Source of the DNA: Hybos culiciformis
Lineage: Eukaryota; Arthropoda; Insecta; Diptera; Hybotidae
Reading direction: 5' to 3'
DNA length: 64,000 nt
NCBI GenBank assembly: GCA_964007475.1
Contig: OZ023274.1
Span: 81,727,303 to 81,791,302, forward strand
The notes below the pieces were generated by a model that did not search any database, was not told the origin of the DNA, and worked only from the letters and a program-made list of their open reading frames with translations. Numbering within the stretch: the stretch's first letter is position 1; every line of letters starts with the position of its first letter. Below are positions 10,776-19,610 of this stretch, one piece after another. Both the position numbers and the translations under genes were made by a program.

Positions 10776-11667
10776 AAAAACATGATTTGTTAAATAATTT
10801 ATCAGCATGTTGATTAAACTTAATTTTTGTAAGTCCCTTTGTAAATATATCAGCCACTTGATCAGATGTCGATATATATTCAATTTTTAATTTCTTTTCA
10901 TAAACCATGTTCTGAATAAATTTCAATTTAATATCAATATGTTTGATTCGTTTCATTTTTCTAGGATCTTCTAAGATTGATATGCATGATTGATTGTCTT
11001 CGAGTATTACAATTTGCTCCAATAACTCTATTTCCATTTCTTTGATTAATTTCTTTATCCATATTCCTTCTGTTACACATTCACATAAGCTAACAATTTC
11101 CGCTTCTGTTGATGATAATGCAATACATTTTTGTTTTCGTGATGACCAATTAATAATATTGTTATTTATCATAAAACAATATCCGCTTACAGACTTTCGA
11201 TCGTTTGTGTCTTGACCCCAATCAGCATCAACATAACCTCGTAGTGATACACTGTTTTCGTCTCTGACGTATAATATTTCAACATCACTAGTTTTCTTCA
11301 GATATTTTAAAATTCGAGTTAAATGTTGATACAATTGATCTGTAGGTTTTTCTTGAAATCTACTAAAGTAATTGAGTGCAAATGCTATATCTGGTCTACT
11401 ACAAAGCATGAGATACATTAAACAACCCACCAATTCTCTATATGGTTTTTGACAGTTTTCTTGTGTTTCAACTGATATGTCAATTTTTGCTTCAATGGGT
11501 GTATCTATTCCATTACAATTTTCAAAATCAAATTTTCTTAATAACTTCTTTATATATTCTTTTTGTTTTATTTTTAAAGTACCCTGTTCTTTATTATAAT
11601 CTATTTCAATTCCAAGGAAATTTTTTAATTTACCTTTATCTTTTAATTTAAATTTTTCTTTTAATGT
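10774..11667 (-). CDS. Copia pol, 3' part: end of reverse transcriptase and RNase H
   Basis: This frame continues the polyprotein after the frame change at 11667-11675 and runs without a stop to TAG at 10774-10776, nearly 300 codons. It contains the RT connection region, a PYRELVGCLMYL block (the copia RT C-terminal signature, with CSRPDIAFA after it), then RNase H: DADWGQD with its first acidic residue, SGYCF, SSRKQ, STEAE with the catalytic Glu, EDNQS with a catalytic Asp, and HIDIK. No ATG starts it; it should be made only as part of the gag-pol polyprotein. The clean reading frame argues that the shift upstream is recent or an assembly error in a homopolymer. Confidence 0.92.
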   Translation of the reverse strand, partial: TLKEKFKLKDKGKLKNFLGIEIDYNKEQGTLKIKQKEYIKKLLRKFDFENCNGIDTPIEAKIDISVETQENCQKPYRELVGCLMYLMLCSRPDIAFALNYFSRFQEKPTDQLYQHLTRILKYLKKTSDVEILYVRDENSVSLRGYVDADWGQDTNDRKSVSGYCFMINNNIINWSSRKQKCIALSSTEAEIVSLCECVTEGIWIKKLIKEMEIELLEQIVILEDNQSCISILEDPRKMKRIKHIDIKLKFIQNMVYEKKLKIEYISTSDQVADIFTKGLTKIKFNQHADKLFNKSCF

Positions 11668-14600
11668 TTTTTTTTGTTTTTTTGATTAATTCTTGACTTT
11701 TTGATGCTAAAATAATATCATCTACATATAATAGTAAGAAAATTATTTCATTATTTTCTTTCTTTTTAAATAAGCATTGATCAGTTTCTAAATTTTTAAA
11801 ATTAATATCTGACATAAAATTTTTAAAATCATCATTCCAACATTTTGCAGACTGTTTTAAGCCATATAACGATTTAATAAGTTTATAAACGCAACCATTT
11901 TCATATTTATCTCCATCTGGTGGATAAATGTATACGTCTTCTTCTAATGTTCCATTCAGAAAAGCGTTGCTTATATCTAACTGAGCAAAATTAAATGCAA
12001 AACGATTTCCAATTTCAAGTAAAGTTCTTATAGTTGTAAGTTTCGCAACAGGTGAATAAATGTCAACTTTTTCAAAATCATCTACTTGTGCAAACCCTCT
12101 TACAACAAGTCGCGCCTTAAATTTTAATTGTTCAATTTCATTTTCTTTATACGTAAAAACCCATCGTGTGTTTAATATTTTTGTATTTTCAGGTTTTTTA
12201 ACTTTAACCCATGTATTATTTCTTTTTACAGATTCTAATTCACGTTTTAATGCATTTTTCCATTCATCTGAATTTTCACATTTTTCAATATCTGTATAGC
12301 TGTTAGGAATTTCTATTTCATTCAAATAATTTTTAGCGCACATAGCATAATATAATTCATAATCTTCTAATTTTTTAGGTTTTTGTCTCTTTCTTTTACC
12401 AATTTCAAGTTGTGTTTCTTCTGTAGGATAATTTATAGTTTCTTCATTTCTTATTTCATTTGTGTTTTCTTGATCTAATATTTCATTTTCATTTTCTTCA
12501 TTTCTTATTTCATTTGTATTTTCTTCATTTTCTTTGTATTCTGACTGTACTATTATTTCACCATCATTTTCATTTTCAATGTTTGTAAAATTTTCATCAA
12601 AAACTACATCTTTAGCAATTGAAATTTTTTGTTTACTTTCATTCCACAATCTATATCCATTTGTTGCATATCCGACAAAAATCAATTCTTCTCCTCTTTT
12701 ATCTAATTTCTTTAATGGACCTAAAATTTTTGCGTATGCCTTACAGCCAAAAATCTTGATATTTGATAAGTTTGGCTTTTTATCGAACCATAATTCAGCT
12801 GGTGTTAATGCTACAGTTTCAGTTGGACTTCTATTTATTAAATATGCAGATGTTGTTACAGCTTCACCCCAGAATTTGTTATCCAATTTAGAATCAAATA
12901 GTAACGCTCTGGTTCTTTCCATTATTGTTCTATTTAACCTTTCAGCTCTACCATTAAGTTGTGGTGAATATGGAATTGTATAATCTAATGTTTTACCAGT
13001 TTCTTTACACCATTTTACAAATGAATCGCCAATGTACTCTCCACCATTATCACATCTAATTTTAGCCACTTTTAAATTCTTTTCATTTTCAGATTGCCTT
13101 ACAAACATTTTAATAATTTCTGCAGCTTCGCTTTTCTTTTCTAATAAATATACTTGACAAAAATGAGTGAAATCATCAAGTATTGTTAAAAAATATTTTT
13201 TGTTATTCCAAGTTACTGGACTTATTGGACCACAAATGTCAGTGTGTATTAGTTGCAAAGTTCGTTTAGCTCGTGTTCTTTCATTGCCGAATGGTTTTCT
13301 TGTTTGTTTTGCTTCCATACATACTTTACAGACTTCTGATGTTTCTATATTTTTCAATTTCATACCTTGTACCAATTGATTTAATTTTACCAAATTTTTG
13401 TTACTTAGATGTCCCATTTTTCTGTGCCAATTTTCATTTTCTACTACTAAACAATTTTCCGATTCTTTTTTATTCATTTCAACAACATATAATCCACTAC
13501 TCTTCTTTTTACCAGTCATTACAGTTTTGCCACCTTGTTTAATAATAACGTCATTTTTTGTGAATGTAACTATACCATCATTGTTTGTAATTTCTTGAAC
13601 CGACATTAAATTTTTAGTCAAATTCGGAACATGCAAAACCTTTTTTAGTGTACATTCTTGACCATATAATTTGCCTATGTAATTTGATTTAATTTCTTCA
13701 CCCTTTTTTGCAATTTTAATATTGGTTTCACATTCTTTTATTTCAGATAGTACGTCTAAATTATTGGTTAAATGCGTAGTTGCACCTGAATCCACAATAA
13801 AATCAATACAATTTTTTTCATTAAAATTCAAAAAAGCATGATTACATTCGTCCTCTTTATCATTATCTTTTTCGTGATTTACAAATACTGCATCTTGCTT
13901 CTTTGATTTGTTTTTCAAAAAACACTGTTCCGTCTTATGATTAGTCTTGTTACATATTTGGCATTTATTTTCTTCATTTCGTTTTTTAAAGAAACAATCA
14001 CTAGTCTTGTGGTTAGTTTTCTTACAATATTCGCATTTATTTTCTTCATTTTTCTTATTTTTACAGTCACTTTTCAAATGTCCAAATTTATTGCAGTTGT
14101 AACATTTTTTTCCTTTTCCCTTTAATAGAAAAGCCGTTGTATTTTTTTCAGTTTCTACTGTACCATCTTCTTCAATTTGCAATCTTGAAATTAAATTATT
14201 TAATGTTTTCTTTGTTTGTTCTGTTGATTCCCAAGCCGTTACAAAATTTTTAAACCGAGCAGGTAATACAGTCAAAATTTTCGTAATTATCATTACATCA
14301 TCTATAATTTGATTTAATTGATTAAGTCTAAAAGAAATATTTTTAATTTTACCAATATTTGAAATTATATTTAGATTTTCCTCAAACTTAAAATTATAAA
14401 ACTCAGAGAGCAATTTACACTTTTGATGTTCATTATCTTTTTCAAATATATCCTTTAAACTTTTCATCATTTCACAAGAATTTTTTGCAGCCATTATATG
14501 CACCATCAATGTACTTTCGATTGTAGAAATAATCATACGTCGAGCTTTTGCGTCTTTTAACAACCAAAAATTTTTTTCTTTTTCTTCTGCTTCTTCATTA

Positions 14601-14734
14601 AAAACATCTTTACCATTAGTTACGTTTAGAACATTTTCAGCTTCAAAATGCGTATCCAATTGGAATTTCCAAATTGGATAAGACTCAGCGTCTTTTAATT
14701 TTTCAATTTTAACAATTTCATTATTAGTCGCCAT
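11648..14734 (-). CDS. Copia gag-pol: capsid, zinc knuckles, protease, integrase, start of reverse transcriptase
   Basis: 1028 codons from ATG at 14734, 134 bases after the 5' LTR. Residues 1-200 are the gag capsid region. Three CX2CX4HX4C zinc knuckles lie at 211-224, 234-247 and 258-271. The protease motif DSGATT starts at 315. Integrase has its zinc site at H437, H442, C469, C472 and a complete catalytic triad D499, D562, E598 (35 residues between the last two). A Glu/Asn-rich linker (about 720-770) holds a duplicated ENTNEIRNEE. RT includes QLDISNAFLNG (D919) and the catalytic LLYVDDI (1001-1007). Eight codons past the shift the frame stops at TAA (11648-11650). One fewer A in the nine-A run at 11667-11675 would join it to the downstream frame, so a one-base gain there is the simplest reading. 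Product acts in virus-like particles for reverse transcription and integration. Confidence 0.95.
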   Translation of the reverse strand: MATNNEIVKIEKLKDAESYPIWKFQLDTHFEAENVLNVTNGKDVFNEEAEEKEKNFWLLKDAKARRMIISTIESTLMVHIMAAKNSCEMMKSLKDIFEKDNEHQKCKLLSEFYNFKFEENLNIISNIGKIKNISFRLNQLNQIIDDVMIITKILTVLPARFKNFVTAWESTEQTKKTLNNLISRLQIEEDGTVETEKNTTAFLLKGKGKKCYNCNKFGHLKSDCKNKKNEENKCEYCKKTNHKTSDCFFKKRNEENKCQICNKTNHKTEQCFLKNKSKKQDAVFVNHEKDNDKEDECNHAFLNFNEKNCIDFIVDSGATTHLTNNLDVLSEIKECETNIKIAKKGEEIKSNYIGKLYGQECTLKKVLHVPNLTKNLMSVQEITNNDGIVTFTKNDVIIKQGGKTVMTGKKKSSGLYVVEMNKKESENCLVVENENWHRKMGHLSNKNLVKLNQLVQGMKLKNIETSEVCKVCMEAKQTRKPFGNERTRAKRTLQLIHTDICGPISPVTWNNKKYFLTILDDFTHFCQVYLLEKKSEAAEIIKMFVRQSENEKNLKVAKIRCDNGGEYIGDSFVKWCKETGKTLDYTIPYSPQLNGRAERLNRTIMERTRALLFDSKLDNKFWGEAVTTSAYLINRSPTETVALTPAELWFDKKPNLSNIKIFGCKAYAKILGPLKKLDKRGEELIFVGYATNGYRLWNESKQKISIAKDVVFDENFTNIENENDGEIIVQSEYKENEENTNEIRNEENENEILDQENTNEIRNEETINYPTEETQLEIGKRKRQKPKKLEDYELYYAMCAKNYLNEIEIPNSYTDIEKCENSDEWKNALKRELESVKRNNTWVKVKKPENTKILNTRWVFTYKENEIEQLKFKARLVVRGFAQVDDFEKVDIYSPVAKLTTIRTLLEIGNRFAFNFAQLDISNAFLNGTLEEDVYIYPPDGDKYENGCVYKLIKSLYGLKQSAKCWNDDFKNFMSDINFKNLETDQCLFKKKENNEIIFLLLYVDDIILASKSQELIKKTKKNIKRKI

Positions 14735-14854
14735 TTTTGTTTTAAGTCTGTTTTTTTTTTTATCTTTTTTTTTAAATTTAATTTTTTTTACTCTACAGTT
14801 CTTTTCTTTTTAATTTTTACTTTTAATATATATTTTTTTTTCAGTAATTTGGGT

Positions 14855-14868
14855 CTGGGCCCATAACC
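14855..14868 (-). promoter_or_regulatory. Primer-binding site for initiator tRNA-Met (internal half-tRNA type)
   Basis: Directly inside the 5' LTR the element strand reads GGTTATGGGCCCAG, the complement of CTGGGCCCATAACC, the anticodon stem-loop of eukaryotic initiator tRNA-Met. Drosophila copia is known to prime from an internally cleaved initiator tRNA-Met fragment rather than the tRNA 3' end; this site fits that mechanism exactly. Confidence 0.92.
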
Positions 14869-15066
14869 TGTTAATTTTAGTTTTTTAATTCCAGAACCCA
14901 AAAACTTTTTATAAAGAAAAGAATTTTTTAGTACGAAAAAAAATATAATCTTTTTAATTCAAATACTTTAAACAGAGTGAGAGTAAACAAAAATATAAAA
15001 TAATAAAAATGATGTTTTTAGTGTTGCCAATACTTTAATTAAAATAAGTGTTTCTGATTCTTAACA
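14869..15066 (-). repeat. 5' LTR of the copia element (promoter LTR)
   Basis: 198 bp. On the element strand a TATAAAAA lies at 14913-14906, near the end of the LTR, and a TATATT followed by TCACTC lies further upstream; either could place the transcription start, and the sequence does not decide. A leader of 134 bases separates the LTR end from the gag ATG. Confidence 0.95.
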
Positions 15067-15071
15067 TTATT
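15067..15071. repeat. Copia target-site duplication, right copy
   Basis: TTATT, matching 10561-10565. Confidence 0.9.
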
Positions 15072-15177
15072 TAGATAGTCAAATTTGTTGTGTGTAATTG
15101 GAGAAATATCAATAGTGAAATTCGTTTGTATTTTAAATAACTCGTTCCCTCATTTCTACTTATGTACATATCTATAT

Positions 15178-15631
15178 ATCAGTGGCGAGCGGTCTAAGGT
15201 GCTCCAGGTGCAGAGCACACTCTCTTAAAAAATACCTTATCAAAATAAAATTATAAAAAAAATTATAACTAGCTAGAGTTTTTAAATCAATATGTTTTTA
15301 TTTTCAATACATACTGGCAAACAAAAGTACTCTGAATATTTACAAAATTCGCGTTAGAATCTGAAAAAAGTAAAAACTAAAAATTTACCATTATCGCACC
15401 GCAATTAAAGTTAGAACAAATTTTTTGGTGCTAATCAGGTGCTAGCACAACTTGCTTGAAAAAAAATAATAAAGCTTTTTATTTTTCATATAAAAAATTT
15501 GCAGCATTGCGCATGCGTAATCATTTTACACAAGCGAAATAAAAAAAAAAAATCCTTTTGTGTGCTACAAAATTTCTGCACCTCTCTATCAACAAACGAA
15601 CATTATAAACAATTTCTGATCCTACACAAAA
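15178..15631. mobile_element. Left end of a hAT-type remnant
   Basis: CAGTGGCGAGCGGTC at about 15183 resembles a hAT terminus (CAGTGGCG). The words GGTGCTCCAGGTGCAGAGCAC and GGTGCTAATCAGGTGCTAGCAC recur inside. No matching right end or 8-bp duplication was found, so the extent is uncertain; the tandem units at 15632-15919 may belong to it. Confidence 0.4.
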
Positions 15632-15919
15632 AACTCTAGTGGAAAACTGTGAAGGTGTAAGCTTTTTATATTGTTTTGTGCTTTTGATGTTTTGCCGCTC
15701 AAGGGAATTTTTCTCTCTCTGAACATAAGAACTCTAGTGGAAAACTGTGAAGGTGTGTTTTGTTTTGTTTTGTGCTTTTGATGTTTTGCCGCTCAAGGGA
15801 ATTTTTCTCCCTCTGAACATAAGAACTCTAGTGGAAAACTGTGAAGATATGTTGTTTTGTTTTGTTTTGTGCTTTTGATATTTTGCCGCTCAAGTGAATT
15901 TTTCTCCTATGAACATAAG
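15632..15919. repeat. Three tandem units of 94-98 bp
   Basis: Units start at 15632, 15730 and 15824, each beginning AACTCTAGTGGAAAACTGTG, passing through GCTTTTGATGTTTTGCCGC and ending GAACATAAG. Lengths are 98, 94 and 96 bp; variation is mainly in a TTTTG-repeat section. No coding frame is conserved between units. Confidence 0.9.
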
Positions 15920-16234
15920 AATGGTAAAATTCTGAAAAGTAAACTGTTGTAAGTGACAATAATGTTGTCTTTAAAAAAAAATGTTTATTGAAATGTTTTT
16001 GTTAAAATTTAGTTTAATGCTTCTCAGGAAAATTTTGGAATAAAAATATTCTGAACGTAAAATAGTCTAGTTGCGTTTGGTTTGTGTAATTAAATCTCAA
16101 AAGGAAATTACAGTAACAAAATGCATGTTGAATTTTTTTACACAGAATAGGTATTTTTATTTAATTTTTTTTTTGAGGAGAAACACTATTGTTTCAAAAC
16201 ATTATAAAAACATTATAAATTATAATTAACTACA

Positions 16235-16591
16235 ATCTAGATCAGGGGTCGGCAAACTTTTTTGGTCGTGGGTAAAATTCGCCAAAGATGAGATTTTTTA
16301 AACTTATAGTGGGTCAGTGGCAATTTTATATGAAAGCAATTTAAAAAAAAATAGTTGAATCAAAAGTTAATTTATTTATTATCTAAGGCTTACAAAAACA
16401 ATTGCTGGGAAAACTTTCTATTTTATATACAATTGTTGTAAATAAAAAATTTTTATATGCAATTGTTGTAAGCAAAAACTATATTCATTGATTTGGGAAC
16501 TACTTCAAAATTTCGAAGCGGGTAACATGAAATGATGCTTTGGGTCACCCCGTGACCCACGGGTCATAGTTTGCCGACCGCTGATCTAGAT
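16235..16591. mobile_element. hAT MITE, 341 bp (element 16243-16583) with 8-bp duplication
   Basis: Terminal inverted repeats CAGGGGTCGGCAAACTTT and, on the right, the complement of CAGCGGTCGGCAAACTAT. The flanking 8-bp direct repeats ATCTAGAT at 16235-16242 and 16584-16591 are perfect, as for hAT. The inside has a short direct duplication around CAATTGTTGTAA (about 16420-16475) and a GTGACCCACGGGTCA palindrome near the right end. There is no coding capacity. Confidence 0.9.
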
Positions 16592-16730
16592 TAATAAAAA
16601 AAAATAAAAAATAAAAAAAAAATAAAAAATGGAACCATTATCCCTCTACGTCCTCGTCATTGGTTCTGGGTCACTCCAAGGGTGGGACAACTCTGCACAC
16701 CTTCAAATAAAAGTCACCGCACCCACTGCT
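16592..16730. other. A-rich run and GC-richer junction
   Basis: A-rich (AATAAAAA) tract followed by about 110 bp of balanced composition leading into the Helitron-like element. No gene seen. Confidence 0.4.
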
Positions 16731-18514
16731 ATATATATAAAACCGAAGTTGTATGTTTGTCTGTTTGTATGTTTGTCTGTTTGTCTGTTTCGAATAGGCT
16801 CCTAAACCGCTCAACCGATCGTTTTCAAACTTACACTATGTCTTTGTGTCCGGTCGGCGGTCGTTATAGGCTATTTTAAAATTTGATTGGCCTCCTACCC
16901 AGGGACCTCCCCCGGGGGGCGGACTTCAAAAGTTCGTCCGATTTCATTCAAATTTGGTACGTAAAAAGAGGAAGTGATTACACACAAACTTCGTAACAAA
17001 AAATTTGTTGACCTCCTACCCAGGAACCTCCTACTCATTGGGGCGGATTTTAAAAGTTCGTCCGATTTCATTGAAATTTGGCATGTAAAAAGAAGACCTT
17101 ATTTATTACACACAAATTCCGTAACAAAAAAGTTGTTGACCTCCGATCCAGGGACCTCCTACCCAAAGACCCCCTGGGCGCGGACTTTAAAAGTTCGTCA
17201 GATTCCATTTAAATTTGGTATGTAAAAAGAAGAACTGTTTACACACAAATTTCATAACAAGAATTTTGTTGACCTCCTACCCAAAGACCGCCCCTGGGGG
17301 GTGGACTTCAAAAGTTCGTCCGATTTCATTCAAATTTGGTATGTAAAAAGAGGAGGATTACACACAAATTTCGTAACAACAAATTTGTTGACCTCCTACC
17401 CAGGGACCTCCTACCCAGAGACCACCTGGGGACGGACTTTAAAAGTTCGTCAGATTCCATTTAAATTTAGTATGTAAAAAGAAGAACTGATTACACACAA
17501 ACTTCGTAACAAAAAATTTGTTGACCTCCTACCCAGAGACTTCCTACCCATTGGGGCGGACTTCAAAAGTTCGTCCGATTTCATTCAAATTTGGTATGTA
17601 AAAAGAGGAGCTGATTACACACAAATTTCGTAACAAAAAATTTGTTGACCTCCTACCATAGGGACCTCCCCTCGGGGCGGACTTCAAAAGTTCGTCCGAT
17701 TTGATTGAAATTTGGTACGTAAGAAGAGGAACTGATTACACACAACTTTCGTAACAAAAAAATTGTGGACCTCCTACACAGGGACCTCCCTGGGAGCGGA
17801 CTTTAAGAGTTCGTCCGATTTCATTAAAATTTGTACGTAAGAAGAAGAAATAATTACACACAAATTTTGTAATAAAATATTTGTTGACCTCCCACTCAGC
17901 GACCTCCTCCGCGGACGGATTTCAAAAATTCGTCCGATTTCATTCAAATTTGGTATGTAAAAAGAGGAACTGATTACATACAAATTTCTTAACAAAAAAT
18001 TTATTGACCTCCTAGGGGAGGACTTCAAAAGTTTGTCCGATTTCATTTAAATTTGATACATAAAAATGATTAAACACACAAATTTCGTAACAAAAAATTT
18101 GGCGCCCTCTTTTTAGGGGGCCTCGTCGAATATATAGAAATCAATTTCTTTATTACTAATAACTACAAAAAAATTTACACCGGCTTTGTCTTGGAGTCGT
18201 TTTAGGCTATTTTAAAATTTGCCTACCCAGAAACCCCTCCCGGGGAGGACTGCCTAAGTTCTTCCAATTTCATTCAAATTTGATTCATACAAAGAGGAAA
18301 TGGATAAAAACACAAATTTGGTTTGGTTTGGAAACCTGTTCAAGGGAAGGATATCATTCGATTTCATACAATTTAAGTGTTGAATAAGTAGAAATGATAA
18401 ATATTAATTCTTAGATATTTTCCCAAATTTATAAAATAACTAGCTCTTAGAATTGTTCATCAATCTGACAACAAAACGTGTGTTCCACAACAACGTGTGT
18501 GCGGGTACAGCTAG
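16728..18514 (+). mobile_element. Helitron-like non-autonomous element with internal minisatellite
   Basis: Starts with TATATATATAAAACCGAAG followed by TGTTTGTCTG repeats and AACCGCTCAACCGATCG, wording common at the start of an interspersed repeat class in arthropods. It ends GTGCGGGTACAGCTAG followed by T. A CTAG end before T fits a Helitron 3' end (CTRR, insertion between A and T), but a clear 3' hairpin and the 5' A-T junction were not established. About ten tandem units fill the middle. Short open frames across units are by-products of the repeat. Confidence 0.5.
16870..18115. repeat. Minisatellite, about ten units of roughly 105-140 bp
   Basis: Each unit has GGACTT(C/T)AAAAGTTCGTC, then ATTCAAATTTGGTATGTAAA, then ATTACACACAAA, AACAAAAAATTTGTTGACC and CCTCCTACCCAGGGACC. 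The GTTCGTC landmark recurs near 16935, 17057, 17195, 17318, 17444, 17570, 17690, 17810, 17930 and 18030. A more diverged unit follows at about 18190-18310. Confidence 0.9.
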
Positions 18515-19023
18515 TTATATATATTATCACCACTATTTATTTATATATTATCTCCATGAAAAAAAGAAATAAATTTTATTTTAATGAATTCTTTTATTAA
18601 CACTTAGGCAAAACCATTAAAAGACTTATAATGAACTTTTAATGTATTTATATAGATATTTTCTTCAATATTCTTTTACTCTTGAATGATGATGAAAGGC
18701 TCTTTATTATTTCTTTAAATTGAAATAAAAATATTTAGAATTTTTTTTAATTTTTAATAATACGTATATAAATATGATACATAAATACCATTGTTATACT
18801 GTTTTTTAATTAAAGTATATCCTTTTTTTGTAATCTTTTTAAAGCGAATTATATTTAGACTAGACTAAAGCTTTTTAAGGATTGTTTTTATTTTTGAAAA
18901 ATAACCAATATGAGTAAATGTAACAATTTATGGTTTTATTATTACAAAGAAGTTTTTCAATTTTAATTGTTACCAATAATCAATGAAGAATATAGTAATT
19001 TTCATAAATTAAATTTTATTTAG
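18515..19023. other. AT-rich stretch between two Helitron-like ends
   Basis: No gene or repeat ends seen. Confidence 0.5.
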
Positions 19024-19610
19024 AACTAGTCGAAATACCCGGCTTCGCACGGTAGTACCGAACTTATATTAATATCAAAACACTTTAATTCAGATTTTGG
19101 GTACTAAAAAAAAAAATTTCAAAATTTGTTAAATATCCACTTTCCCGGTGCCTTAACACATCCAGTCTTCTAAATAGTCGATTCGGGTCCAACACTATAA
19201 TATTTTATCGGAATATACCTAAAATGCAAAACCGTCTTCCGTCGGAGTCTCGGATCCTCGAGAAGTTCTCGCCGGTGCCTCGGATCAAAATTTCTAGTAC
19301 CCTATAACCTTCTCGGGTACCTAGGATCCTTATTTTCCAAATTTCGAAATTTGTTGTATGGCCCTCAAATTGAGCCCTGGGACAACGGTTGGGGGCCTCT
19401 CAACATCCAGTTTTTTAAACAGACTTTTCGGCTCCAACGCTACTATATTTTATTGGAATATCCCTAAATTTCAAAACCGGCTTCTAAGGCAGGGTCTCCG
19501 TCGGGGCCTCGGATCAAAAATTTCTAGGACCCTATAACCATCTCGGGTCCCAATGTTACTTAACTTCAAAATTTCAAAATTGCGAAATTTGTTGTAAATA
19601 TTCATTTTTA
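19024..19610 (-). mobile_element. Second Helitron-like remnant, minus strand, with about 246-bp tandem units
   Basis: On the minus strand the end reads CCGTGCGAAGCCGGGTATTT then CGACTAG and T, a 3' terminal wording common in insect interspersed repeats. Internally the block CATCCAGT, CCAACRCTA, TATTTTAT(C/T)GGAATAT and CCTATAACC occurs twice, at about 19159 and 19405 (period about 246 bp). The other end was not found. Confidence 0.5.

Larger units (their letters stand above)
10566..15066 (-). mobile_element. Full-length Ty1/copia LTR retrotransposon, 4501 bp
   Basis: A complete element on the minus strand. Two 198-bp LTRs (14869-15066 as 5' LTR, 10566-10763 as 3' LTR) read the same base for base by eye, begin and end TG...CA with a TGTTAA/TTAACA terminal inverted repeat, and are bordered by a TTATT duplication. 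Domain order gag, protease, integrase, reverse transcriptase, RNase H (integrase before RT) is diagnostic of Pseudoviridae/copia. Matching LTRs and an intact target duplication imply recent insertion. The coding region is open except for one frame change at 11667-11675. It landed beside or inside a truncated MITE. Confidence 0.97.

Noticed and set aside
11660..11690. Programmed ribosomal frameshift in copia pol
   Set aside because: Known copia elements do not shift inside reverse transcriptase; the position after YVDD in an A homopolymer fits an indel better.
12060..13598. Several plus-strand open frames across the copia element
   Set aside because: They are antisense to gag-pol and owe their length to its codon pattern.
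16974..18046. Repeated peptide-like frames on both strands
   Set aside because: They are translations of the minisatellite units; frames do not stay in phase over the array.
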